DNA of 62,960 bases from contig CAMHFN010000014.1 of NCBI GenBank assembly GCA_946184615.1, positions 1 through 62,960 of the forward strand, given 5' to 3'. The notes beneath the pieces are model-generated. The model was not told where the DNA came from and did no database searches. It worked only from the letters and a program-made list of their open reading frames with translations. Positions 8,469 through 16,261 of this stretch are shown here, in pieces (the first letter of the stretch is position 1; each line of letters starts with the position of its first letter). This stretch comes from an uncultured Bacteroidales bacterium (GTDB lineage Bacteria; Bacteroidota; Bacteroidia; Bacteroidales; F082). The position numbers were made by a program, and so were the translations under genes.

Positions 8469-8795
8469 ATGTACACAGCTCAAGAAATTAAAGATGAAGC
8501 AAAATCTCAATCTCGATTAGTCTTTTGGCTTTGGATTTTGGTTTTCGGAATCCCTATGGGATTTTTAACTTACACAACTTTATCAGACCCTCACGCTCCA
8601 GTTACTCTTATACGGAATACGATATGGGGTGATATTGCCGTATTCTTTGGCGCATTGATTATGAAATGGATTTCAGAAATTAACACAAGAAATAGATGCA
8701 GGGAAATCAATGATGAAGAAATGCGTGACATCCACTTAAAACACTACAAACGAGTTGAAGAACTTTTGGAAAATCTGAATAAAGAAAGCAAGTAA
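8469..8795 (+). CDS. Small inner-membrane protein in the transposon (108 aa)
   Basis: The family is not recognised. Residues 1-15 are hydrophilic (MYTAQEIKDEAKSQS), followed by a membrane segment (LVFWLWILVFGIPMGFLTY, about 17-35), an outside or periplasmic loop, a second hydrophobic segment (WGDIAVFFGALIMKWI, about 56-72), and a charged helical C-terminus rich in Glu, Arg and Lys. This suggests two transmembrane helices with a cytoplasmic coiled tail. It is the first gene after the structured leader at 8271-8399 and precedes an exported protein gene by 31 bases, so the two are probably co-transcribed. A role in cell-surface function or immunity to the element is speculation. Confidence 0.55.
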   Translation: MYTAQEIKDEAKSQSRLVFWLWILVFGIPMGFLTYTTLSDPHAPVTLIRNTIWGDIAVFFGALIMKWISEINTRNRCREINDEEMRDIHLKHYKRVEELLENLNKESK

Positions 8796-8826
8796 TTAAA
8801 CAACCAATCCTCAAAAGTATCGCCGT

Positions 8827-9240
8827 ATGAAAACATTAAAACCAATTTTCGTCGCAATGCTAATCCTTATTGCGATGTTTTGCGTATCAACCACCGCCTA
8901 TTCTCAAAACAACGGAACAAAACAAGAGACATTAGTTACCCGACAAATGGCTGATAAGGTTGCTACTTATATGAAAACGCACTATAATAGTACAACCGCA
9001 CTATTCAATCAATCGAATGATATATACAACACTACTCAAAGAGACGAAATCATCTACAACATTCATCAGCATTACGACTATGTTGAATACTTTATTATCG
9101 GCGCATATTACTCATATGGTAATGATGGGGCAACGTACACGCTTCAATCTGTTGGTTTTAACAACGATGAAATAAAAATCTCCGCTAAAATCTATGAAGC
9201 GTGGAAAGAAAAGAGACAAAATAAATCTCAAAATCAATAA
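8827..9240 (+). CDS. Exported hypothetical protein in the transposon (137 aa)
   Basis: The N-terminus is a clear Sec signal peptide: MKTLK, a hydrophobic core (FVAMLILIAMFCVST) and a cleavage region TAYSQ-N near residue 26. The mature part of about 110 residues is polar and rich in Asn, Thr and Tyr (YNTTQRDEIIYNIHQHYDYV), followed by a region with alternating strands and a basic tail. No catalytic motif is seen and no family is recognised. It sits between the two-helix membrane protein and a small cytoplasmic protein on the rightward cargo strand. Confidence 0.6.
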   Translation: MKTLKPIFVAMLILIAMFCVSTTAYSQNNGTKQETLVTRQMADKVATYMKTHYNSTTALFNQSNDIYNTTQRDEIIYNIHQHYDYVEYFIIGAYYSYGNDGATYTLQSVGFNNDEIKISAKIYEAWKEKRQNKSQNQ

Positions 9241-9255
9241 CACGCTTAACTTATT

Positions 9256-9636
9256 ATGCACAGAATACCAACGACAACCGATGTTTCGCAAAGTCAAAGA
9301 CTAATCGCAGCAGGACTGCCTACAGCAACATCCGATTCTGTAACGGCGGTTAGTCCAGCGTGGTCGCTATCACGATTGATTAGCTTGATGCCTAACGATA
9401 TTTGCTATTTAGCTGATGAAAGTATTGATACGACGGATGAAGAAGCTGTAATGTCAGACCCAGGCATTCAATACGATTTACGGATGAATAACAATTCGGT
9501 GCGCTATGCGTCTTATAGCGAAGAAGAAAAGTTTTGCGCCTATGGTGCTACATTGATTGATGCTGTTGTTGATGCCGTTATTTGGCTGTTGGACGAAGGC
9601 TGGATAGAAAAGGAAGTTAATCTGAGAGGTGAATAA
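9256..9636 (+). CDS. Small phage-type hypothetical protein in the transposon (126 aa)
   Basis: This is a cytoplasmic acidic protein with no signal peptide. The N-terminal part has TDVSQSQRLIAAGLP and SPAWSLSRLISLMP. The C-terminal part (CAYGATLIDAVVDAVIWLLDEGWI) resembles the end of small proteins common in Bacteroidota phages and mobile elements, where an alpha-helical AAxxxWLL motif closes the protein. Function is unknown; the resemblance is from memory and not checked. It is the last rightward gene before a convergent terminator. Confidence 0.55.
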   Translation: MHRIPTTTDVSQSQRLIAAGLPTATSDSVTAVSPAWSLSRLISLMPNDICYLADESIDTTDEEAVMSDPGIQYDLRMNNNSVRYASYSEEEKFCAYGATLIDAVVDAVIWLLDEGWIEKEVNLRGE

Positions 9637-9711
9637 ATGAAGCAGCTACCAATTTTCTGCCTTGCTAACGTGGTTTAGGTTATTAGGCGGTAACTAACTT
9701 GGGATAAAGAA

Positions 9712-9753
9712 AAAGACACGGGATAATGTTGCTATCTCGTGTCTTTGATTTTT
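9712..9753. terminator. Bidirectional terminator between convergent cargo genes
   Basis: AAAGACACG(G)GATA and TATC(T)CGTGTCTTT form a 13-bp stem with one mismatch. A T-rich stretch follows on the plus strand and an A-rich one precedes it. It separates the rightward genes ending at 9636 from the leftward operon ending at 9770. Confidence 0.8.
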
Positions 9754-9769
9754 CAGACAGATAACCGAT

Positions 9770-10579
9770 TTAATCATCATCTTCATCTAACATAGATTCA
9801 AGCACCTTACGGCTTGCTGCTCGTAAAACTTGAAATGCTATGCAAAGTCCGTTGTCCTTGATTTTATTCTCGTTGATAAACTTTTCTGCAAGGTCAAGTT
9901 CCATCAATTCAATATCTTCGGAGGTAATCGGCTTGATGTTATGTTCTTCGGCAAACTTACGCAACTTCTCAAACCCAGCATCGGTGTTGTATTTGTTCCA
10001 TAGCTTGCTTATTCTACTAACAACATTACCGATATTCTTTGGAGTGATGTTACCTAAACTTGCATCAATCACCCAAGTTTCAACCTCTTTATATGTTCCG
10101 TTTTTCTTACGCTTGCGTTGTGTTTCAAGATTCACAGCGTACACGGTGGCGTTGTTTTCTGTAGCCTTTGTATGGTCGGAAATTCTTACAGCGAATCTAA
10201 CGCCGTCTTTATTGAATCTGAGATATTGCGAAGGCGTGGTTGCGGATTGCTTCCAATCCTTATCGTCTCTTGTGAGTTCAAAACCTTCTGCGGAATCAAT
10301 GATGTCCTTTAATTCCGTTTTCATCTGCTCTGTGTACTTTAACAACATATCGCTATTTTTAGTTATGTGTTTACCGCCTTGAATTGTTATGTCGTCACCC
10401 TCAATCAACTTCTTGCCCTTATGGTCTCTATAATCCCACCAAAGCGTTCCATTTTTGCTTGTCCTCAAACGTCTTAACTTTGGCGTGAATTGAGGTGCTT
10501 TTTCTATCGTATCGGCGTCAAAACCTTTTAGAATCCTATCGCTAACTTCTTGCCGATGTGCTGAAATTGGGTTGAACAT
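9770..10579 (-). CDS. Hypothetical protein, phage/polyvalent-protein-like (269 aa)
   Basis: The family is not recognised with confidence. The N-terminal third reads MFNPISAHRQEVSDRILKG and contains strands around GTLWWDYRDHKGKKL. A central segment (SQYLRFNKDGVRFAVRISDH) resembles a motif seen in large polyvalent proteins of phages and conjugative elements. The C-terminus is helical and acidic, ending MLDEDDD. No signal peptide is present. It is the last gene of the leftward trio and lies 40 bases after the 90-residue protein. Its function in the element is unknown; partner of the tail-fibre-like protein is one guess from position only. Confidence 0.55.
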   Translation of the reverse strand: MFNPISAHRQEVSDRILKGFDADTIEKAPQFTPKLRRLRTSKNGTLWWDYRDHKGKKLIEGDDITIQGGKHITKNSDMLLKYTEQMKTELKDIIDSAEGFELTRDDKDWKQSATTPSQYLRFNKDGVRFAVRISDHTKATENNATVYAVNLETQRKRKKNGTYKEVETWVIDASLGNITPKNIGNVVSRISKLWNKYNTDAGFEKLRKFAEEHNIKPITSEDIELMELDLAEKFINENKIKDNGLCIAFQVLRAASRKVLESMLDEDDD

Positions 10580-10619
10580 AATCCTTGTTAAATAACGTTG
10601 TTTGTATAATTGTTATTGT

Positions 10620-10892
10620 TTATCTTAATCCCGATGTTATACGGAATGTTTCTGATTTGTCTATATTTGCGATAGGTTCATCAAAGAGTTTCGGCAGAAC
10701 GCTTTCAATGTACTCTTTATCGGTTATTGAAGCGTATCGGTATAAATACTCCTTGAAATCTTGCTTACTAATTCGACGTTTTTCTAACTCTTGTCGCAGT
10801 CTATACAAGGAAATAGACCTTTCACAGCGAGCATTGATTTTCTCCGATTGCTTGATTGCTTCTCTAATATGCGGATGTGCGTTGTAGTTCAT
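10620..10892 (-). CDS. Small basic helical protein in the transposon (90 aa)
   Basis: The protein reads MNYNAHPHIREAIKQSEKIN and then a series of charged helices (LYRLRQELEKRRISKQDFKE), ending ITSGLR. It is rich in Arg, Lys and Glu and predicted fully helical, with no signal peptide. The size and charge would suit a small DNA- or protein-binding factor, but no specific motif is visible. It starts 10 bases after the stop of the 939-residue tail-fibre-like gene, so the two are almost certainly co-transcribed. Confidence 0.55.
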   Translation of the reverse strand: MNYNAHPHIREAIKQSEKINARCERSISLYRLRQELEKRRISKQDFKEYLYRYASITDKEYIESVLPKLFDEPIANIDKSETFRITSGLR

Positions 10893-10902
10893 AACTTATA
10901 TT

Positions 10903-13722
10903 TTATCCTATAAACGCCAATCTACATCCCATATTGCCATGTCGTGTCATTGCGGAATCCATGAGATTGTACGATGCGCTGTGGCAGCCCAAACCACTAT
11001 TACTATATTCTTCAGCACCACCAAAAATGCCATACTTTGGTCCTTCGGAACCATCAACTCTAACGTATCCAGTTAAACCTAAGATTGAAGAATTATCAGA
11101 AGATACTAATACTGGAGAAAGCAACAAAAGACATAGTTTTTTTCTTAAATCCAATGTAATTGCATCATAATTTGATGTACAACGAATATCTTGATAATTA
11201 GATTGTTTTGCATCGTTCAATGTTGAACTTGTATCAATAACAAGTTGATTATTTACTACATTATAGTAAACACCTGTAGCTATCCAATCATCTTCAAATG
11301 TGCTTGCATCATCGCCTATTTTGAAAAACTTATTATCAGATGCAATATATATCTGGCTATTAACAAGTTTATACAGGTCGCATATTTCGTGATAACCACC
11401 TATCACATCTTGAATTCCCCATAGCTCTTTGTTGTGAGACCAAGCCGATGGTTGTGTTCCGTTTATCCACTTGTTTCCAGTCGGTTGTCCTGATGCAGTA
11501 CCTGGTATAAGCCCACCTTCCATTTGGCAATATTCATAATGATGCAAATGGCTTCTTCCTTTATTCGTATTACCTGTCGGAGTGGGTGAGTTTAGACACT
11601 TTGTAAGAAGAACAAGTAATGACCTCTCATATATTGTCTCGACATGCCAACCATCACCTTTGTTAGCAATAGATTCTCTCACATCATACAAGTTTAATGA
11701 CCCTTTAGACGGTAATCCATACCAACTAACATAATGACCATCAATGTTAGAAGCTTCAAAGACTGATAGATAAATAAAATCTTTTTCCGTTCCATTTACT
11801 ATGAATGCTGGATGCACGTCAGAATTACCACCCAACACGTTATCATCTACCAATGAGCCAATTCCAATCTTAGGAATTTTATACATTAACGACGGATAAT
11901 TGTCATCATCGTACAATACAGTACATCTACCATTCGATGCTACTTCCACCATAGTTTGAAGTTGTTGTTTTGGCATTGCTAACGCCTTGCTATAATCAAA
12001 TGGGATTGTATTAGAATCAACATTGACATCATTAATTGGATTATTGAGATTTATCGGGATTCTGTAATCAATATAACCATCATAGTTCTCTTCATGCCAC
12101 ACACACGCTTTAAAGTATTTAGCCCCTTCAGGAATTTCCTCTTGTGTTAGTGTATGATTGAATTTTCCTTGATTTGGATTTCTTAATCTGCCTACGAAAT
12201 TAAAATTCTTATTATAGAATGTGACATAAGTGAAATCAGATTTACTACCTGATGCCGCATGTAATCCGTACATCTTTATTCCTGGTAATGCTAAACAATA
12301 ATCGGAAACGCTGAATGTAGTGGATAATGATGTTATGATATCTCCATTTTTCCCCAAATATCTTTTGTTTGTGTATGTAATTGGATATGTGGTAGCTTTG
12401 GTTATAACACTGTTTGGCAACAAGTTAGAACTGTTTTCATCCATTTGAAAATCTATACCCGCAACTCTATTGATGTAGAATTGAGTTATGGGCAGGTCAG
12501 TATAAGAAGCGTTAATATTTGCTCTAAAATAAACAGCACCAGCAGGTATATTATTTGAATTCAAAACAACATCAACAAAACCACTGGTGGAATGCTGTAA
12601 TACTGAAATGAATTGAAAATCCTTGTTATAGAAAGCAAGATAAGTATTAGAAACAGCGATTGCATGAGCGTTCTTTATTTGCAGTCCTGGATACACAAAA
12701 TAGTAATCTGTCAATGCGTATGATGGAGAAGATGTAGAATGCACCACTCCGCTACCATCCACATAATTAGAAGAAGATGGAATTTGAAATGGAATAAGTG
12801 AGGCAACGTCTTTGATTTCTTCCATCACGGTTTTGCCTGTTCTTAGATAAGCATAAAATGTATTCTCATTAAGTGGAGTATTATAAACTCGGCACGTTAT
12901 TCTTATTATTGTCTCACCTTCCTTAATATCGACAAGAATGTCTGATAATATTGATGGATTACTACCTGTTGGATATTTCCAATAACGTGTGGGAACCCAC
13001 GTACCATCGTCATAATAGCCGATAGCATAACCAGGAGCATAGATATCATTGCGTTTTAAGCCGCAAAATCGGATATTATTATAAGTTGCAACGCTGATGT
13101 CAATGGTTCTAAATAAAGTAGAACTTACAAATTGTCCATTTGCGCCATCAATGTAGCCATTTTGCAACGTGTAATCAGAAATATTAACCTTTGTCTCAGT
13201 CAAAGTGATGCCTTTCAGTTTCTGGCCTATTTCCATGCCCTGCTTGGCTGAGAGAACGTCGGTAGAAGAGCCGTTGTTTATAGAATCTACAATACTTATG
13301 TCTGATATACATTGACCTGAAGCAAATACATCTTCTTTAACCCAATTAGCGATATTACTAAAATACGAATGTCCAATATCTACAGCTGTGTATCTATACT
13401 GAACATATTCATCTGTAGTGGAATCAATATACTTAATACTCATGCCGCCTTGATGAAATGCAGCGGGAATAGCACTAATCGCACTCGCCAAAGTAGCATA
13501 TCGAGCATAATCAGACACTTGGTTACTTGTCCGATTCCAATAAGAAACATTAAAAACACTATATTCATTACGATATGCTAATGAATTCCATGCAGTCACA
13601 CCATCGCCAATTTTCCAGCGTTTAGTATCTGTCTCAACACCAGGCTCACCTAAAGAAAGAATCGGATTATAACTTGCCCAATTAGCGGCAGTATCTCTGC
13701 GAAGTTTAATTATATCACCCAT
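10903..13722 (-). CDS. Tail-fibre / tropism-determinant-like protein with C-type-lectin-like C-terminus (939 aa)
   Basis: Residues 1-52 (MGDIIKLRRDTAANWASYNP, then GEPGVETDTKRWKIGDGVTAWNSL) match the N-terminal domain of phage major-tropism-determinant and tail-fibre proteins. Residues about 185-570 hold three similar beta-rich modules, each with a pattern like LAFYNKDFQFI or VTFYNKNFNFVG followed by IPAGAVYF or IPEGAKYF, probably receptor-binding modules. From about residue 600 to the end the sequence resembles the formylglycine-generating-enzyme/C-type-lectin fold, with LWGIQDVIGGYHEICDL and the terminal GCRLAFIG. The last 40 residues are rich in Ser, Asn, Tyr, His and Cys in the places where diversity-generating retroelement targets vary. 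No signal peptide is visible. Carriage on a transposon rather than a phage is unusual. Receptor binding is inferred. Confidence 0.75.
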   Translation of the reverse strand: MGDIIKLRRDTAANWASYNPILSLGEPGVETDTKRWKIGDGVTAWNSLAYRNEYSVFNVSYWNRTSNQVSDYARYATLASAISAIPAAFHQGGMSIKYIDSTTDEYVQYRYTAVDIGHSYFSNIANWVKEDVFASGQCISDISIVDSINNGSSTDVLSAKQGMEIGQKLKGITLTETKVNISDYTLQNGYIDGANGQFVSSTLFRTIDISVATYNNIRFCGLKRNDIYAPGYAIGYYDDGTWVPTRYWKYPTGSNPSILSDILVDIKEGETIIRITCRVYNTPLNENTFYAYLRTGKTVMEEIKDVASLIPFQIPSSSNYVDGSGVVHSTSSPSYALTDYYFVYPGLQIKNAHAIAVSNTYLAFYNKDFQFISVLQHSTSGFVDVVLNSNNIPAGAVYFRANINASYTDLPITQFYINRVAGIDFQMDENSSNLLPNSVITKATTYPITYTNKRYLGKNGDIITSLSTTFSVSDYCLALPGIKMYGLHAASGSKSDFTYVTFYNKNFNFVGRLRNPNQGKFNHTLTQEEIPEGAKYFKACVWHEENYDGYIDYRIPINLNNPINDVNVDSNTIPFDYSKALAMPKQQLQTMVEVASNGRCTVLYDDDNYPSLMYKIPKIGIGSLVDDNVLGGNSDVHPAFIVNGTEKDFIYLSVFEASNIDGHYVSWYGLPSKGSLNLYDVRESIANKGDGWHVETIYERSLLVLLTKCLNSPTPTGNTNKGRSHLHHYEYCQMEGGLIPGTASGQPTGNKWINGTQPSAWSHNKELWGIQDVIGGYHEICDLYKLVNSQIYIASDNKFFKIGDDASTFEDDWIATGVYYNVVNNQLVIDTSSTLNDAKQSNYQDIRCTSNYDAITLDLRKKLCLLLLSPVLVSSDNSSILGLTGYVRVDGSEGPKYGIFGGAEEYSNSGLGCHSASYNLMDSAMTRHGNMGCRLAFIG

Positions 13723-14024
13723 AATTTTGTTTGTTAATAGTTACTGTTATTTATAACTGTAGATTTGAGCGGTGTAATAACATTATAATTATGAAATTTT
13801 AATCCCTTTCAAAAGAAGGTTTGGGATATTCTCAATCAAACAATGAAAGGAGGTTTTGAATGATGAGCGTTTAGACTTATGTCAAACAATCCCAAACCTC
13901 ATTTCAAATAACTCTGCTACGAAAAACAAAACCTTGCGCCTCGAATATTTCTATTCTATGACGCAAGGTTTATTAGTCTTGAAAGTGAAATGATGCAATA
14001 CCTTGAAAGACTTATGATTTAGCA
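13723..14024. other. Right subterminal non-coding region with two large hairpins
   Basis: No gene is seen in these roughly 300 bases. There is an 11-bp perfect inverted repeat, AGGTTTGGGAT (13817-13827) with ATCCCAAACCT (13889-13899), enclosing about 61 bases. A second 10-bp stem, AAACCTTGCG (13929-13938) with CGCAAGGTTT (13962-13971), has a 23-base loop. They could be an RNA leader for the leftward operon, terminators, or binding sites for transposition proteins next to the right end. I cannot place a promoter for the 939-residue protein with confidence. Confidence 0.55.
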
Positions 14025-14054
14025 AGATTTAGGGTATTGAGGTATATAGTCACC
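14025..14054 (-). repeat. Right terminal inverted repeat of the transposon (30 bp)
   Basis: It ends GAGGTATATAGTCACC and is the exact reverse complement of 5958-5987. Confidence 0.97.
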
Positions 14055-14062
14055 AAACTATA
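14055..14062. repeat. Right copy of the 8-bp target site duplication (AAACTATA)
   Basis: Identical to 5950-5957 and directly adjacent to the right terminal repeat. It lies within the coding sequence of the interrupted gene. Confidence 0.95.
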
Positions 14063-14984
14063 TTATGGGGCTCCTTCATCTAGTTTTGAAAAATTAGCAA
14101 AACATTTTGCCATTGATGATTCTTCAGAGTATAACGATAGGGTTTATGGAATGCTTCGATTTTTTAACTATTATACTGAAAAAAACGATAGTTTAATACC
14201 GACAAACTTTTTTATTGAAGGGGATTTCGATAGTATGTCATATAACGATCAGGTTTTGTTTTTCAAACAAGTCAACTTTATGATGCTTTACTATGATAGA
14301 AAAAGTCCGTATATTGTGATTTTTGATACAGCAGAAGGCGGAATAAATGATATTAAAATTCCATGCAAAAGCAATACCACTCCCTTCCCATCTATTTTGA
14401 ATAGTAAAAAGTATGATTCTACATTATTGGATTTAATGGAAGCAGCACGGCATACTGGCAGTATTCGCTTAAAATACATTTTTTATTATCAAGTTTTAGA
14501 GTATTGTTCATACTATTATTTAGAAAACGGGTTAAAGCGTAAACTGGAAAACATTGTTAAATCTCCTGATATTCTAAATTCGAATCTTTATTCATCAAAG
14601 ATAATTGAATTATATAGTGAATATTTCAAAAGAAACAATGATTCTCAGAGAATGGAGAGCTTATTAAAAGATTTGTGTTCGTTTGATGATATAAAGAATG
14701 AAATAGTATCAAATGCGGATTGTTTTATCAATGATGTTTGTTTTGATGGTGGGTTAAAGATTGAGAAATTGTTTAATAAAAAAGAAGAAATCGACAACCC
14801 TCAAAATGGCATTATGACCATAATAAGAAAGAATATTGATAACATTCGAAATGTACTAGTTCACGCAAGGGAATCCAGAGAAAATGTTGTGATTAGTCCA
14901 ACGGTAAGGAATAATGTTTTACTTCGTCCATATTTGTATGTATTAAGACGATTGGCAGAAAATGTAATGATTAAGTTTGAATAA
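14055..14984 (+). pseudogene. Putative HEPN-domain protein, 3' part, cut by transposon insertion
   Basis: This is the continuation of the gene begun at 5671. The frame reads KLYYGAPSSSFEKLAKHF from the target duplication and ends AENVMIKFE. Removing the transposon and one target copy gives one 402-residue protein. Near the end is RNVLVH (14847-14864), an R-N-x3-H motif of the form R-x4-H that marks the active site of HEPN ribonucleases, within a helical region (IRKNIDNIRNVLVHARES). Helical segments around YYQVLEYCSYYYLENG fit the HEPN bundle. HEPN RNases act in abortive infection and toxin systems (ApeA is one example), and the position between hsdM and hsdS supports a defence role. An open frame from TTG 14037 inside the transposon end could still express a 3' fragment, which is speculative. 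Confidence 0.7.
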
Positions 14985-15025
14985 ATCAAATTGAGCATTT
15001 GAAGAAAGCAAAAAGACGAATTACA

Positions 15026-16261
15026 ATGGAGTATGCAGACGGACATAACGAGCAATGGAAGACAGTAAAACTTGGAGATTTGGGTAACTCCTTTTCTGGA
15101 TTGTCAGGCAAAACCATTGATGATTTTGGAGAAGGTAAACCCTTCATTCCCTATATGAATATTTTCTCAAATGGAAGAATAGACCCAAACAAATTAGAAT
15201 ACGTTAGAATTGCTGACAACGAACACCAAAATAGAGTTGAACAAGGAGACTGGTTTTTTACGACTTCATCGGAAACTCCAGAAGAAGTTGGTATGACATC
15301 TGTGTTGGTTGATGATATTGGTGAGGCCTATCTAAATAGTTTCTGTTTCGGTTTCCGATTATACAACAAGCAAGAATTTGATCCTGAATTTGTTTCGTAT
15401 TTGTTTAGAAGTGAAGAGTTGAGGAAGAAGATCTCTCTCTTTGCACAGGGTTCTACAAGATATAATTTGCCGAAACAACAAATGTTCGATAAATTGTATT
15501 TTTCCTATCCCGAATCTCTCCCCGCCCAGCGCCGCATAGCCGCCATCCTTTCCTCTGCCGACAAGGTGATAGCCTCAACGCAGAAGGTTATCGCCAAATA
15601 CAAGCAGATGAAGCAGGGGATGATGGAAGACTTGCTGAAACCCAAAGAGGGATGGAAGATGGTGAGGTTGGGGGAAGTGGGAGAAATAAATCCAAGCAAC
15701 AAAGAACCTATCCCTAATCAATTTATTTACATTGATTTAGAAAGTGTTGTCGCTGGAAAGTTGTTGTTTGAAAACTATATTTTAAAGGGGAATGCTCCAA
15801 GTCGAGCGCAACGACTTGTAGACAAAAATGATGTATTGTACCAGACTGTAAGACCTTATCAGAGAAATAATTATATTCATAAGAAGCAGGGCAATTACGT
15901 CGCTTCAACGGGCTATGCATTAATAAGATGTTATGACGATTATGAACCTGATTTCATTTTCTATTTGTTGCATGCGCACAACTTTGAATCTGTTGTTTTA
16001 GGTTTATGTACAGGTACAAGTTATCCTGCAATTGCACCCAATAATTTAAAAAGAATTGAAATAGCAATTCCTTTCAAAAACGACAAGCCCGACCTTATCA
16101 AGCAGCGCCGCATAGCCGCCATACTTTCGGGCATAGATGCGAAGATAGCGGCGGAGGAGAAGGTGCTGGAGAAATATGAGAAGGTGAAGAAGGGGTTGAT
16201 GGAGAGGTTGTTGGAGGAAAATAAAAAAAAACAATATACAAATTTATATGCAAGTAACTAA
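15026..16261 (+). CDS. hsdS: Type I restriction-modification specificity subunit HsdS
   Basis: HsdS (411 residues) sets the DNA target of the HsdM/HsdR complex. It has the usual two target recognition domains, each followed by a conserved helical repeat. TRD1 covers about residues 1-165 and is followed by PAQRRIAAILSSADKVIAST and KYKQMKQGMMEDLL. TRD2 opens with GWKMVRLGEVGEINPSN and is followed by KQRRIAAILSGIDAKIA and KYEKVKKGLMERLLEE. I chose ATG 15026 (MEYADGHNEQWKTVKLGD) because the conserved W-KTVKLG start follows closely. The end carries an A9 run (16223-16231) and reads on into a short tail beyond the usual LLEE end. The stop overlaps the next gene by 14 bases, tying the MBL gene to translation of hsdS. 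Confidence 0.92.
   Translation: MEYADGHNEQWKTVKLGDLGNSFSGLSGKTIDDFGEGKPFIPYMNIFSNGRIDPNKLEYVRIADNEHQNRVEQGDWFFTTSSETPEEVGMTSVLVDDIGEAYLNSFCFGFRLYNKQEFDPEFVSYLFRSEELRKKISLFAQGSTRYNLPKQQMFDKLYFSYPESLPAQRRIAAILSSADKVIASTQKVIAKYKQMKQGMMEDLLKPKEGWKMVRLGEVGEINPSNKEPIPNQFIYIDLESVVAGKLLFENYILKGNAPSRAQRLVDKNDVLYQTVRPYQRNNYIHKKQGNYVASTGYALIRCYDDYEPDFIFYLLHAHNFESVVLGLCTGTSYPAIAPNNLKRIEIAIPFKNDKPDLIKQRRIAAILSGIDAKIAAEEKVLEKYEKVKKGLMERLLEENKKKQYTNLYASN

Larger units (their letters stand above)
5958..14054 (+). mobile_element. 8.1-kb IS1595/ISXO2-type transposon with phage-like cargo
   Basis: The boundaries are defined by perfect 30-bp terminal inverted repeats (5958-5987 and 14025-14054) flanked by an exact 8-bp target duplication, AAACTATA. 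Excision in silico restores an open frame through the interrupted HEPN gene, which confirms both ends. Inside are an IS1595-like transposase gene near the left end, five small rightward genes, a bidirectional terminator near 9712-9753, and three leftward genes including a 939-residue tail-fibre-like protein. The interior is visibly more AT-rich than the flanking dnaK and housekeeping genes, which suggests transfer from elsewhere. The exact repeats and duplication imply a recent insertion. I see no integrase, capsid, portal or terminase gene, so it is not a prophage. Confidence 0.95.

Noticed and set aside
10903..13722. Complete diversity-generating retroelement
   Set aside because: No reverse transcriptase, accessory gene or template repeat is visible in the window; only the target-like C-terminus is reported, as a lower-confidence finding.
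5958..14054. Prophage or phage satellite
   Set aside because: Only a fibre-like gene and small phage-type proteins are present; no integrase, terminase, portal, capsid or replication genes, and the ends are those of an IS1595-type transposon.
16219..16240. A9 tract at the end of hsdS as a phase-variation switch
   Set aside because: Slippage would only change the last few residues beyond the usual HsdS end, so a functional on/off effect is unlikely.
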